A stretch of 64,000 nucleotides of DNA from Massilia sp. Root351 (GCF_001425045.1 NZ_LMDJ01000007.1:1-64000), one strand, 5' to 3'; shown: positions 34,541 through 44,616, counted from the first letter of the stretch. Made by a program: numbers and translations. The notes: generated by a model not told the origin, from the letters alone.

Positions 34541-37500
34541 TCAAGCAAAAGATGTACCGAATGCCGCGTTGAGGTCGGCCGCCGTGGCGCTGCCGGCATG
34601 CACGGTGCCGACAAGCTGCACCTGGGCCAGGTAGTCCTGCTCCACCGCGTCGATAAATCCAGCGTCGGACGTGGAGCCGTACTGTGCTGCCAACGATAGC
34701 ACGAGGTGCTGAACCGCGGTGCTTGTTTTGTTGGCCAGCAGGTAGCCATCGGCGTCAAAGCTGAAGGCATTGTGCGCGGTGGTGCTGAACCTGGCGCCCA
34801 GGTCGCTGTAGCCTGCCGCCTGCAATTGCATGGCTTGTGCTTCTGCGGTGGTGGCATATTGCGTCAGTCCGCATGCGTTCTTATAAAGATGATAGTCGCT
34901 CTCGCTCACGCCAACGGCCGCAGCGAAAAGCCCGTTTCCGTGACTACCTTGCCGTAGCACGCGTAAGGCAGGCTCTCGCCATCGGCCGCGAATGCCCAGT
35001 CGCGCGTGAAGGGCTGGAAATAGGCTCCAACGTGGCGGCCGCCAAGGCTGGCATCGAGCCCGTCGAAGCGTACGCCTTCGAACACGTTGCCCGAACCCGC
35101 CGCCATGCGTGCGGCGTCGGCCGCATGGGCGCTGTAGTAGCGGTCGCCGGTGGACAGCAGCACGCTGTATACGGGCGCGCGCTGCGGGTCCATGCTGTAG
35201 GCCAGCATGCCGGGATCGACTATGGTGCCATTGGCAACGCCGTCCTCGTCGCCCCAGCCGCCGTCGGTCAGGGTGATGACGATACGGTCGGTACGCCCGT
35301 CGCGGTTGGTGTCAAGCAGTGTGGCGCCGTTGTCGTAGGTGTCAAGGCGGCCGTCGTCCAGGAAACTGTACCAGCGCTGATTTTGCTGGTCCCATTTCAT
35401 GAAGTCGTTGGACAGCACGCCGCCTGACGCCAGGTCGATCACCACCCGAGTCTGCAGGCCTTCGCGCGACGCGTCCATGTCGGCCAGCGGCGCGGCGCCG
35501 CTTTCGGATGTGACGGAAAAGTTGAACATGGGGGAGGCCGGGGTCAGATTGTCCGGCAGGGCCGCAGGCGCTGCGCTCAGGCTCAGGTCAAGCAACTGGG
35601 CGCCTGTGCTCAGCTGAACGCCGCCGCCTGGCTGGCCGGCATGGACGTCGCCAGCCAGGATGGCCCCGAATGACGATGCCGCCGCATTCTTGCCCGCCAG
35701 GAAATCGGCCAGCGACGCAAGCGGCATTTGGGCCACGGTGTGCTGCTGCCAGTCTGCCACGCCATCATGATTGAAGTCGCCGCCGTTGGCAGCCATCTCG
35801 ACCGACGGCGCGACACCGTCGATGTCGGTGACGATGGTGACGTTGACGATCGAGGAGGCCACCACCTTGCCGCTGCTGTCGAGGATCTCGCTGACGAATT
35901 GATAGACGCCGTCGTCCAGTTGCGCTGTACCCACGGTGATGCTGCCGGACTGCGCGTCCGCCGCCGTGATGACGCTGCTGCCGGCCACCTGGCCGTCCGG
36001 ACGCACAAGCCGCACCGAGCCGCCTTCGCTCAGGTAGCTGCCTGCGGCGATGGAAAATTCGGGCCGCACAAGGCTGGTCACTCCGTCGCTGGCGTTGGCG
36101 CCGTTGTCTGACGCCTGCGTCAGCGTTGCCTTGATCGACGGTGGCTGCACGACTGGCGGCTGCACCACGGGCGGCTGAACCACGGGTGGCTGCACCACGG
36201 GTGGCTGCACCACGGGAGGCTGAACCACTGGCGGCTGAACCACGGGCGGCTGCACCACGGGAGGCTGAACCACGGGAGGCTGCACCACGGGAGGCTGCAC
36301 GACCGGCGGCTCGGTGACCGGTGGTTCCACCGGCGGCTGCACGATGGGCGGCTGAACGATGGGCGGCTGTACGATGGGCGGTTGGACCACTGGCGGCAGC
36401 ACAACCGGGGGAGCCGTGTCATTGTCCGTGATAGTGCCGGTAGCGCTCACGCCGCCCACGGTCAGCACCACGCTTTCGGCATTTTCGATCGCGCTGTCGT
36501 CAGTAGTAGCGATAAGCACGTCAAAGCTGCCCACATTGGCCGACACCACTATCGTGCCGGTCGCGGGATCGCCATTTTTCCAGGCGACGCCGTAACTGAA
36601 GGCGATGCTGCCCAGGTCGGCGCCCGTGGCGGAGCCGCCCAGCGCAAACGCGTACTCGGTTGGCGCGGGGCTGATGGTATTCAGCGCCACGGTGAACAGC
36701 AGGCTGCCGCCCTCCACGACGGTGCTGTCGACCGGATTGGCCCCGGTGGCGGCCGCGTCCTCGGCCCGCACGCTGGTTACGCTCTGGCTGTCATTGTCGG
36801 TAATGGTACCGGTGGCGCTCACACCGCCCACGGTCAGCACCACACTCTCAGCTTGTTCGATGACGCTGTCGTCGGCGGCGGCGATGGCCACGGTGCCGGT
36901 CGATGCATCCGCATTTTTCCAGTCGACGCCATCGCTGAAACTAACGGCGCCCAGGTCGGCGCCGCTGGCCGAGCCGCTCAGCGCCAGGCTGTATTCGGTG
37001 GGGGAGGGGCTGGAGACGTTCAGGGTAACCGTGTACAGCAGCGTGCCGGTCTCCCCGACCGAACTGTCCACCGGATTGGCGCCGGTGTGCGCCGCGTCTT
37101 CGGCCAGCACGCTGCTGATGATCGGCACGGCGGGCGCGACGTCGTTATCCGTGATGGTCAGCATGCCGGTATTATCGATAATGGCGGCGAAGGCGCTGTC
37201 GCTGAGGACCACGGTGAAATCCCTGGCGCCGTTCACGACGGCGTTGTCGGTGATGGGAATCTGTATGGTCCGGGTCAGTTGCCCCGGTGCGAAGCTGACC
37301 GTGCCGCTGGCCGCGCCGTAGTCCGTGCCGGCGCCGGCCGAACCGTCTTCCGTCGCGTACTTTACCGTTACCGTGTCGGCACTCGCCTTGCTGAGCGAAA
37401 TAGTGACGCTGACCGTGCCTGCCGCCTCGTCGACCGTCGCGTCGCTGACGCTCAGCTGCGGCTGGTCGGCCAGGTAGGTGTTGAGCGCCGACATCAGCCC

Positions 37501-37941
37501 GTTGGTGGCGGCATTGCCGGTCACCGAACCGTTGTTGATCGCCAGCGTGGCGTTATTGAAGGTGAGGCCTATGAAGCTGCGCGCGTCGCCGTTTACTTCC
37601 GTGTAGGGATCGATCACGTAGCTGCCGCCGCCCGCGGTTGCCAGCGTGTGGGCGCTGCCGGTGGCGTAGAACACGATGGTGCTGACCGCGCCGCTCGGCG
37701 TGCGCCAGTTGATCACGCCGTCGATCGCATGCTGCACGCCGGCTGCGTCGGTGATCAGTATCGTGCCCGAGTAGTCATTGCCTTGGGAGCCGCCGAACTG
37801 CCCGTTATTGGTCACTTGCGAAAACTGGAAATTGGACCAGCCCTTGGCGGTCAGGTAGGCCGCATTGGATGCTTCGTTGTTGCGGCTTGCGTCGCCAACG
37901 AAACCGTTGGCGAACGAGACTGAGACAGTGGTATTGGCCAT
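34541..37941 (-). pseudogene. Calx-beta surface protein with VVQPP repeat, frameshifted near its 3' end
   Basis: The main frame (37941 to 34906) codes 1011 residues: an N-terminal domain without a signal peptide, three Calx-beta-like repeats (about 160-515; motifs TVDEAAGTVSVTISL, VVLTVGGVSATGTITDND twice), a Pro-rich VVQPP spacer, an Ig-like segment and a C-terminal region with calcium-type DTNRDGRTD. Near 34921-34935 the frame breaks: it ends FSLRPLA, while the next frame continues LFAAAVGVSESDYHLYKNA for about 130 more residues to 34541 without a start signal of its own. One extra base in the GGG or TTTT run would restore a single protein of about 1140 residues. Export would need a type I system. 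AGGAG precedes the start. Confidence 0.75.
36140..36304 (-). repeat. 15-bp tandem repeat coding VVQPP
   Basis: Eleven in-frame copies of a 15-bp unit coding Val-Val-Gln-Pro-Pro, with diverged flanking copies (IVQPP, VEPP, VTEPP) to about 36400. It forms a rigid proline-rich spacer between the Calx-beta part and the C-terminal part of the surface protein. The unit length is a multiple of three, so slippage would change spacer length without breaking the frame. Confidence 0.9.
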
Positions 37942-38252
37942 GACGAGACTCCTGAGAAAGTGGAGTCACGGCATTGATGTGACGGAAAATTAAGATAGGC
38001 ATGCCGGCATTCCGGCGAGAGGTGGCAGTGTTGGGGCCGGAAAGCAGTCTACCGCACGCAGTTGCATCAGTGCAATCAATGCCTGCTGCCGGTGTGGCCC
38101 GCATGACACAGCACCGCGCTCAGCCGTCAGCGCGCCGTCGGCGGAACGCGTCGCCAGGCTTGCCATCGTTGGGCTAGCTTGCATCGTGGGAGATGGTAGC
38201 CAGCCACGCCTATCATGCGCCGGACTTGAGCTCGCTGCTCTAGACTGTGGCC
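37942..38252. other. Intergenic region upstream of the Calx-beta gene
   Basis: About 310 bp holding the ribosome site AGGAG (just before 37941) and presumably the promoters of the Calx-beta gene and of the small divergent gene at 38253. I see no open frame with support, no repeat and no clear terminator. Confidence 0.5.
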
Positions 38253-38510
38253 ATGAGCCGACGTGTTGATGGAATGACAGCTGAAAGGGTCTCTGTTGCC
38301 TTGTTGACGCGGGCCGCTTTTGGCGTCGGCACCGCGCTCAATTATGCCGAACTGTCCGGCATCCCCAAGCGCTTGATCTGCGAGGTATTGGCGCGCCCGC
38401 TGGGGCAGGTGCGCAGCTACACGGCCATGCTGGTGCCGGATGCGGACCGGCGCGCCGTGGCGCGCCCATACCCTGAGGAAACGCCGGCGCCCAACATCGG
38501 TCCCGCTTAA
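38253..38510 (+). CDS. Small hypothetical protein
   Basis: An 85-residue frame with Ala/Leu-rich helical character ([40 protein letters not shown]). No domain is recognised and no clear ribosome site precedes the ATG at 38253; an ATG at 38274 is another possibility. Its stop shares TTAA with the stop of the convergent alcohol dehydrogenase gene, and codon use looks like its neighbours, which mildly supports it being real. Confidence 0.45.
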   Translation: MSRRVDGMTAERVSVALLTRAAFGVGTALNYAELSGIPKRLICEVLARPLGQVRSYTAMLVPDADRRAVARPYPEETPAPNIGPA

Positions 38511-39667
38511 GGCCGCAGCACCACCTTGCGGCAGTTGTCCTCCTTCTTGTCAAACATGCGGTAGCCGTCTGCGGCCTGCTCCAGTTGCAGGCGGTGCGAA
38601 ATGATCACTTCCGGGTGCAGCTTGCCTTCCTCGATGAAACGCAGCAATTCCGGCATGTGCTTCTGCACGTGGGTCTGGCCGGCGCGCACGCTGATGCCCT
38701 TTTCGAAGATGTCGCCGAACAGGAAGCCGTGGATGAAGCCGGAGTACAAGCCCGGTGCGCTGACGGTGCCGCCGCGCCGCACGGCCGCGATGCACTGGCG
38801 CAGCGCGCTGCCGCTGCTGCCCTCCAGCTTCAGGTTGGTGAGCGCGGTCTCCAATGCGCTGCCCTTGGCTTCGAAGCCTACCGCGTCGATCACCGCGTCC
38901 ACGCCACGGAAGCTGGTGGCCTCGATGATGGCTTCGGCCGCATCCACCTGGTCGAAATTGAAGGGGATCACGCCGTAGGTGGCGCGCGCGAATTCCAGCC
39001 GGTAGGGGTGGTGGTCGACCATGAAAATGCGCTCGGCGCCCAGCATGCGCGCGCACGCCGCCGCCATCTGACCGACCGGCCCGGCGCCGAAAATGGCCAC
39101 GCTGGAGCCGCGCGTCACGCCGGCGTTGAGCACCGCCTGGTAGCCGGTGGGCAGTATGTCGCTGAGAAATAGTACTTTTTCGTCCGCCAGCGTGTCCGGA
39201 ATCTTGATGGGGCCGACGTTGGCCTTGGGCACGCGTACGTACTCCGCCTGGCCGCCGGGCACGCCGCCATACAGGTGGCTGAAGCCGAACAGTGCGGCGC
39301 CGGGCCGCAGATCTTTCTTGTTCATGATGGCGCCACGGTCGGGGTTGGTGGTTTCGCAGGCCGAGTACAGGTGCAAGTCGCAGAAAAAGCAGCTGCCACA
39401 GGCGATCACGAACGGCACGACCACGCGGTCGCCTTTGTGCAAATGGGCTACGCCGGGTCCGGCGTCCACCACCACGCCCATGAATTCGTGGCCCATGATA
39501 TCGCCTTCCTTCATGCCGGGCACCTTGCCCCGGTACAGATGCAGGTCGGAGCCGCAGATGGCGGTGGCGGTGATTTTAAGGATGATGTCGTCCGGTTCCT
39601 GGATGATGGGGTCGGCAACCGTGTCGACCTGCACGTCGTGTGCGGAATGGTAAACGAGTGCGCGCAT
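38507..39667 (-). CDS. Zinc-dependent alcohol/formaldehyde dehydrogenase (MDR family)
   Basis: A 386-residue medium-chain dehydrogenase. Catalytic zinc residues lie in ICGSDLHLY and GHEFMGVV; the structural zinc site is [15 protein letters not shown]; the NAD-binding Rossmann motif is [11 protein letters not shown]. The long central part resembles glutathione-independent formaldehyde dehydrogenase-like proteins, but the substrate cannot be read from sequence. AAGGAGG sits 5 nt before ATG 39667, so I chose it over an in-frame start 9 codons upstream. It is a single gene convergent with the small gene at 38253. Confidence 0.88.
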   Translation of the reverse strand: MRALVYHSAHDVQVDTVADPIIQEPDDIILKITATAICGSDLHLYRGKVPGMKEGDIMGHEFMGVVVDAGPGVAHLHKGDRVVVPFVIACGSCFFCDLHLYSACETTNPDRGAIMNKKDLRPGAALFGFSHLYGGVPGGQAEYVRVPKANVGPIKIPDTLADEKVLFLSDILPTGYQAVLNAGVTRGSSVAIFGAGPVGQMAAACARMLGAERIFMVDHHPYRLEFARATYGVIPFNFDQVDAAEAIIEATSFRGVDAVIDAVGFEAKGSALETALTNLKLEGSSGSALRQCIAAVRRGGTVSAPGLYSGFIHGFLFGDIFEKGISVRAGQTHVQKHMPELLRFIEEGKLHPEVIISHRLQLEQAADGYRMFDKKEDNCRKVVLRP

Positions 39668-39869
39668 GAAAGCCTCCTTGGCAGGTTTAGGCATTCAGGG
39701 TAGTGCCGGCTGCGGCCTCCCGGCAGGGGTGTTCCGCTGAATACGAAGTAGGAACATTCCTACCTTTCACTTGCCCGCGCGCCTATGCGAACGCGACGGC
39801 GGCGGGTCTACCATGATTCCACCTTGCCGCATGGCTGGGCGAGGCATCCATAACATCAAGGAGATGAAC

Positions 39870-40094
39870 ATGGCTAGCAATCAAAACGATATCGATAAAG
39901 ACCGCGACCTGAACCAGGGCAGCCGCCAGGGTGGTCAGCAGGGTGGCAAGCAAGATCAGCAAAACCAGCAGAGCGGCAGCCGCCCGGGACAGAGCCAGCA
40001 GAGCGGCCAAAAGGGTACGACGCAGGGCGGGCGCCTGGATGATCAGGAGATGAACCGGGAAACCGGTAGCGGCGGTGGCAGCAAAAGCCGCTAA
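39870..40094 (+). CDS. Small hydrophilic Q/G-rich protein
   Basis: A 74-residue low-complexity protein: charged start (NQNDIDKDRDLN), then repeats of GQQGGKQ and SGQ type, ending in a Gly/Ser tail. It has no hydrophobic segment and no recognised domain; composition suggests a disordered, stress-type protein, but that is only a guess. GGAG lies 6 nt before ATG 39870; an ATG at 39864 touches the GGAG and is less likely. A good terminator follows at 40113, which supports it as a real single-gene unit. Confidence 0.65.
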   Translation: MASNQNDIDKDRDLNQGSRQGGQQGGKQDQQNQQSGSRPGQSQQSGQKGTTQGGRLDDQEMNRETGSGGGSKSR

Positions 40095-40112
40095 TCCATA
40101 GCGCTGTAGAAG

Positions 40113-40148
40113 AAAGGGCAACCATGGTGGCTGCCCTTTTTGTTTTTT
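40113..40148 (+). terminator. Intrinsic terminator after the Q/G-rich protein gene
   Basis: Stem AAAGGGCA (40113-40120) with TGCCCTTT (40132-40139) and a central CCATGG-containing loop, followed by TTTTTGTTTTTT. On the opposite strand an A-run precedes the stem, giving a possible terminator for the convergent binding-protein gene too. Confidence 0.8.
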
Positions 40149-40201
40149 AGTAGCTGCTTAGTAGCTGCTTAGTTGCTGCTTAGTTGCTGCTTAGTAGCTG
40201 G
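40147..40201. repeat. Five 11-bp tandem repeats at a gene end
   Basis: Units of TTAGTAGCTGC at 40147, 40158, 40169, 40180 and 40191; the third and fourth carry TTGC in place of TAGC. The last unit contains the stop codon and final codons of the binding-protein gene, so the array is made of copies of that gene's own end. Confidence 0.9.
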
Positions 40202-41324
40202 TGAGCGCCACCGGCTGGCCGTTCTTGAAGGTGAAGATCGTCACCGGCGATTCCTTCATGTCGCCCTTGGCGTCGAAGGCGTAGGTGCCGGCCACGCCCT
40301 TGTAGGCGCTGGACGAAATCACCGCGCCCACCTTGGCCGGATCAATCGAATTGGCCTTCTGCATCGCTTGCGCGTACATCATGGTGGCATCGTAGTAGGA
40401 CGCGGCATACACGTCGGCATCGCGGTTGTAGCGCTTCTTGAACGCTGCCTTGAACTGTGGGCCGCTGGCGGCCTTGTCCAGGATGGCGCCGCCTTGCGAG
40501 CACAGCACGTTGTCGGCCACAGCGTCACCGCCCAGCTTGCCCATTTCAGCGGTGCAGATGGTGTCGCCGCCCAGCAGCTTGGCGTTGATGCCCAGCTGCT
40601 TCATCTGGCGCGCCATCGGGGCGCCCTGCGGCGCATAGCCGCCGAAGAAGATCGCTTCCACCTTCTTGGCTTTGAGCTTGGTCAGGATCGAGGTGAAATC
40701 GAAGGCCTTGTCGGTGGTGAACTCATGGCCGGCCACGGTCATGCCGGAAGCCTTGGCCTGCTTCTTGAATTCCTCGGCCACGCCCTGGCCGAAGGCGGTG
40801 CGGTCGTCGATCACGGCCACCGTTTTCATTTTCAGTTCCTGCGCGGCGTACATGGCCATTTTGGAGCCGAGCTGGGTGTCGCTGGCGTTCACGCGGTACA
40901 GGCCCTTGTAGCCCTGCTGCGTGATTTTCGGATTGGTGGCAACGGTGGCGAAGATCACGCCGGCGTCGTTGTAGGCACGCGAGGCGGGGATGGCCACACC
41001 GGAGTTGTACGGGCCGACCACGTATTTGATGCCGCTGTCGATGAACTTCTGCGCTACCTGCACGCCCGCTTTCGGGTCGCCCTGGTCATCCTCGGATTGC
41101 AGTTCGAATTTGAGCTTCTTGCCGGCCACGGTGATTGGCTTGGCGTTCAGTTCCTCCACCGCCAGGCGGGCGCCGTTTTCATTATCTTTGCCGGAAAAGG
41201 CTTGTGGGCCGGACAGCGGACCGCTGTGGCCGATTTTGACGATGGTGTCCTGCGCCGCTGCGCTGTTCATGGCGCTGATGGCGCCCAGCAGGGCCAGTAC
41301 GCCCGTGGTCAGTTTCAAATTCAT
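40191..41324 (-). CDS. livK: Branched-chain amino acid ABC transporter substrate-binding protein
   Basis: A 377-residue periplasmic binding protein: signal peptide MNLKLTTGVLALLGAISAMNSAAA, then KIGHSGPLSGPQAFSGKDNENG at the N-lobe, VVGPYNSGVAIPAS, and FFGGYAPQGAPMARQ, the typical LivJ/LivK-type (Peripla_BP_6) order. No liv permease or ATPase gene is adjacent, so the rest of the transporter is elsewhere. AAGGAG lies 7 nt before ATG 41324, chosen over an upstream in-frame start. Its stop codon lies in the 11-bp tandem array. Confidence 0.9.
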   Translation of the reverse strand: MNLKLTTGVLALLGAISAMNSAAAQDTIVKIGHSGPLSGPQAFSGKDNENGARLAVEELNAKPITVAGKKLKFELQSEDDQGDPKAGVQVAQKFIDSGIKYVVGPYNSGVAIPASRAYNDAGVIFATVATNPKITQQGYKGLYRVNASDTQLGSKMAMYAAQELKMKTVAVIDDRTAFGQGVAEEFKKQAKASGMTVAGHEFTTDKAFDFTSILTKLKAKKVEAIFFGGYAPQGAPMARQMKQLGINAKLLGGDTICTAEMGKLGGDAVADNVLCSQGGAILDKAASGPQFKAAFKKRYNRDADVYAASYYDATMMYAQAMQKANSIDPAKVGAVISSSAYKGVAGTYAFDAKGDMKESPVTIFTFKNGQPVALTSY

Positions 41325-41406
41325 TGCGTCTCCTTGTGGTCGATATGCGGGTGCATTATCGCCAAGTGGAGGGGGCAGGGCAACTGAAAACTTGTGGGAG
41401 CGCTCA

Positions 41407-42231
41407 CTAGCGCTGCGCGAGCTTGCGCTGGCGTGCAAGGGCGGCGTTGATGCGGTCTATCAGCCCGTCGTCATGGTTGCGGGAGACGGCGAAATGCATG
41501 CCGTTTTCCACTTGCAGTGGCTTGGGCAGCACGGCCAGGTGGACGCCGGGCGGCAGGGTCAGGTCTTTCAGGTGCGGGCGGATGAATTGGTCCAGCGACG
41601 TCTCGACGTCGGCCTGGCTTTCCGAGGAGGGCTGATACAGCAGCAGCGCGTCCACCCGCTTCAGCAGAAGGCGCTGCAGCCGAGTGGCGCGCGAGGCGAT
41701 GTCGTCGTCCACCCTGAACAGCTTGTTGCGGCCGCGTTCGAATTCGTCGCCGTAGCTGTAGCCGCGCACCGCGCCTATGGTCTTGCCGCGCAGGTCGTCG
41801 ATGGTGCGGAAGGGGAAGGTGGCGTCGCTGCGGGTGACGAGCCAGAGCGTGTTGCTGGAGGCGGGGTCGGAGAAACGCAAGTCGCGCAAGCGGTCGGCGT
41901 TTTTCGGCAGGCCGAAGATCAGGCCGGCGCCGTCGCGCGCGTGGCGCTCGGCACGCGGCCAGGGGTAGGCTTTGATGTCGAAACTGACATTCAGCTCTTG
42001 TTCCAGGTAGTCGAACAGCTTGCGGCGCGCGGCTTTTGGCGGCTGTTGTTTGCCGGTCAGGTCGAGCGTGTCGCCCAGCAGCAGCGTGACCGTCTGCGGC
42101 TGGGACGGCGACTGCATCTGCGGCGGCGCTGCCGGACGCGTGGCGGTCTGTGCCACTGCTTTTGCGGCTAGCACGGTGCAAGCAAGCAGGGAGCCTGTTA
42201 GCAGAAAGGTACGCTTGCTGAAGGTCGGCAT
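41407..42231 (-). CDS. Orphan periplasmic binding protein, family 3-like
   Basis: A 274-residue secreted protein with a signal segment (TFLLTGSLLACTVLAAKAVAQ), a Pro/Gln linker, and a binding-protein fold: TLLLGDTLDLTG, the second-lobe TIDDLRGKTIGAVRGYSYGDEF, and AVSRNHDDGLIDRINAAL at the end. It is the third orphan family 3-like binding protein in the window. It lies 70 bp after the coiled-coil gene and 82 bp before livK on the same strand. Ligand unknown. ATG 42231 is preferred to a GTG nine codons earlier, though the ribosome site is weak. Confidence 0.78.
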   Translation of the reverse strand: MPTFSKRTFLLTGSLLACTVLAAKAVAQTATRPAAPPQMQSPSQPQTVTLLLGDTLDLTGKQQPPKAARRKLFDYLEQELNVSFDIKAYPWPRAERHARDGAGLIFGLPKNADRLRDLRFSDPASSNTLWLVTRSDATFPFRTIDDLRGKTIGAVRGYSYGDEFERGRNKLFRVDDDIASRATRLQRLLLKRVDALLLYQPSSESQADVETSLDQFIRPHLKDLTLPPGVHLAVLPKPLQVENGMHFAVSRNHDDGLIDRINAALARQRKLAQR

Positions 42232-42301
42232 GCGGGACTCGTGTATTTCATCGACCACTGATTATTGCAGAGTTTTGCGTGGATCAGTGGCCGGGCGGCT
42301 G

Positions 42302-44527
42302 TCAGCGCGGCGTTCTTGTGGTGTCGCCGCCACCGCTGTCCGCCGGCTGAGCGGGTGTGACGGCGGTGACCGGGGCTACCGGACGGATGCGGTCGGCGGC
42401 GGGAGGCGGGCCGGGCGGGCGGGCCCCGGAGGCGGCGGCGATGTTGGCGGAATTGTAGGCGGCGATGGCGGCGGCCAGGGCCGGGTCGGCGGCGTTGGGC
42501 GCTTGCTGGCGGTTGGCGTCGCGGGCGGCGTTGGCGCGCTGGGCTTCGGCTGCTTGCACGGCGGCCTGGGCGGCTGCATCGGCGGCGCCGGCCGCCGCTG
42601 CGGCATCAGCTGCTGCAGCGGCGGCAGCGGCGGCGGTGCCGGAAGTGGCGCTTGCGGCGGCCGTGGCGGCGTTACGGGCCGCTCGCTGCTCGGCCGCTAT
42701 GCGCTGTTCCGCTGCCAGGCGCTGGTCTGCCACCACGCGCTGGTCGGCGATGCGCTGGTCTGCAACGCGCTGGTCATCAGCCAGGCGCAGGTCTGCGGCC
42801 CGCTGTTCAGCCGCGCGCTGGGCAGCTGGCGAGGCGGGATTGGCAGGGTTGTCGGACTGTTGCGCGGCGCGCAACTGAAGCTGGCGGCCGGCTTCGCGGT
42901 CGGCGTCTGCGCGTTGCGTTTCGGCGCGCTGGGCGTCGGCCGCTTGCGCCGCTTCGCGGCGTTCTGGTGCGCGCAATTCGGCAGCGCGCGGGTCGGCCAC
43001 GCGCTGGGCGGTGACGCGCAAGTCTGCGGCACGTTGTTCGGTTACGCGCTGCTCGTCGGCTTGCTGGTCCGCAAGACGCTGCTTTGCAGTGCGCTGGGCT
43101 GTGACGCGCTGGTCTGCCGTGCGTTGCTCGGCTATTCGCAGCTCGTCGGCCCGCTGGTCTGCCAGGCGCTGTTCGGCGGTGCGCTGCGTGGTGATGCGCT
43201 GGTCCGCAGCGCGTTGTTCGGCTATGCGCTGCTCGTCGGCCTGCTGGCCTGCCAGGCGCTGTTCGGCGGTGCGCTGCGCGGTGATGCGCTGGTCCGCAGC
43301 GCGTTGTTCGGCTATGCGCTGCTCGTCGGCCTGCTGGTCTGCCAGGCGCTGTTCGGCGGTGCGCTGCGCGGTGATGCGCTGGTCTGCGAGGCGTTGCTCG
43401 GACAAGCGCTGCTCAGCGGTGCGTAGCTCGTCCGCTTGCTGGCCGGCGCTGCGCTGCTCGGCAGTGGTTTGCGCGGCGCGGGCTTCCACCGCCTGGCGGA
43501 CAGCGACAGCGTCCGCCGCTTGCTGGCGCTGGACGGCGGCGCGTTCGTTCTCCAGGCGGTCGGCCAGGATGGCTTGCGCCGTCGCATCCTGGCGCTGCGC
43601 TGCCAGGCGCTCGTTCTCGAGCCGGTCCGCCAGCGCGGTGGCGGCAAGGTCCTGCTCCCGGGTGCTGTTGAGCTGACGTTCCTCCGCCGCGCGGTTGGCG
43701 GCCAGGCGCTCGGCCTGGGTCTCGGCCAGCACACTGTCGGCCTGCTCTGCCAGCACCTGGCGCGCGACTTCAAGCTGCTGCTGGCGCACGATCTCCGCTT
43801 GAGTCAGCGCGGGCGTGCTCTCCAGGATGGCGTTGCGCAGCGCCTCGTCGGACAGCTGCAGCTGCGACGCGGCGGTCTCGGCTTGCAACGCACTGGGCAA
43901 GGTTTCCTCCAGCGCGGTGCTGGCGCTGACCTGGCGCGCCAGCGCGTTCCCCAACGCGCTGAATTCATCGCTGGCTTGCGTCAGCACGTTAAGCGTGCCT
44001 TCGCGGTCGATCTGGAAAGCCGCTTCCAGCACGCGCGTATTCAGGTTCAGGATATCGCTGGCCGATTCGGGCGCCAGCGGATCCAGTGTCAGGCCGATGT
44101 CCGCCAGTGTGCGGGCTGCGAGCTGGGAGCCTGGCAGTCCGGTGGCGCCTTGCTGCCGCAGCGTGTCCGCCAGCCGTTCGGCCAGCGTGCTGCTGCCGTC
44201 ATCGTCGGTCAGCAGCGGAGTCAGGTCAGTGGAGGCGGGCGGCAACTGGTTGAAGGACAGGCGCAGCGCGTCGGCAGCATCGGTCAGCAGCCGCAATTGC
44301 GCCTCGGTGGGCTGCGGCGATTCGGGCGTTCCCTGCAGCTCGAGCAACTGCCTGCGCGTAAGCGCCACCGTGGACAGGAACTGCGCCAGATCGGAAAACT
44401 CGACAGTGGCAGCGGCGGCCAGTACCGCAGGCGCGGGTTCTGCGGCAGAGCCGACGGCCGGCGCGCCGATAGGCTGGACGGGAGGAATGGCTGCGGCGTC
44501 GGCCGCGTTGGAGATCGGGGGCAGCAT
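42302..44527 (-). CDS. Large helical repeat protein
   Basis: A 741-residue protein of unknown function. After an Ala/Pro-rich start and a globular helical region (about 45-260), residues about 260-640 are one long charged helix built of AEQR, ADQR and TAQR blocks, arranged around a 30-residue repeat; the end is Ala/Pro-rich and disordered. There is no signal peptide or membrane segment. Such long Gln/Arg/Ala helices occur in filament-forming or scaffold proteins, but no family is recognised. AAGGTGAT precedes the ATG. GC-rich repetitive coding leaves long open frames on the other strand, which I take as shadows. Confidence 0.7.
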   Translation of the reverse strand: MLPPISNAADAAAIPPVQPIGAPAVGSAAEPAPAVLAAAATVEFSDLAQFLSTVALTRRQLLELQGTPESPQPTEAQLRLLTDAADALRLSFNQLPPASTDLTPLLTDDDGSSTLAERLADTLRQQGATGLPGSQLAARTLADIGLTLDPLAPESASDILNLNTRVLEAAFQIDREGTLNVLTQASDEFSALGNALARQVSASTALEETLPSALQAETAASQLQLSDEALRNAILESTPALTQAEIVRQQQLEVARQVLAEQADSVLAETQAERLAANRAAEERQLNSTREQDLAATALADRLENERLAAQRQDATAQAILADRLENERAAVQRQQAADAVAVRQAVEARAAQTTAEQRSAGQQADELRTAEQRLSEQRLADQRITAQRTAEQRLADQQADEQRIAEQRAADQRITAQRTAEQRLAGQQADEQRIAEQRAADQRITTQRTAEQRLADQRADELRIAEQRTADQRVTAQRTAKQRLADQQADEQRVTEQRAADLRVTAQRVADPRAAELRAPERREAAQAADAQRAETQRADADREAGRQLQLRAAQQSDNPANPASPAAQRAAEQRAADLRLADDQRVADQRIADQRVVADQRLAAEQRIAAEQRAARNAATAAASATSGTAAAAAAAAADAAAAAGAADAAAQAAVQAAEAQRANAARDANRQQAPNAADPALAAAIAAYNSANIAAASGARPPGPPPAADRIRPVAPVTAVTPAQPADSGGGDTTRTPR
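43051..43410 (-). repeat. 90-bp tandem repeats coding 30-residue helical units
   Basis: Four consecutive 90-bp units (starting 43051, 43141, 43231, 43321) of near-identical sequence, each coding a block of the RTAEQRLADQQADEQRIAEQ type. The last two are the most alike, indicating recent duplication; diverged units flank the array on both sides. Confidence 0.85.
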
Positions 44528-44616
44528 GGCATCACCTTGCGGGCAAGTTTATCCCGCGAGAATGCGCCCTCGTGCCGCGCCCGTCTGTGGGCTGGCGAAC
44601 ACAAGGGCGGCTTGCC

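Noticed and set aside
34921..34935. Programmed -1 frameshift in the Calx-beta gene
   Set aside because: No X-XXY-YYZ slippery heptamer in the reading frame; a simple indel in GGG or TTTT explains it better.
42020..43426. 468-codon plus-strand frame opposite the helical repeat protein
   Set aside because: Its repeats are the complement of the AEQR repeats. The minus frame has a ribosome site and coherent helical pattern.
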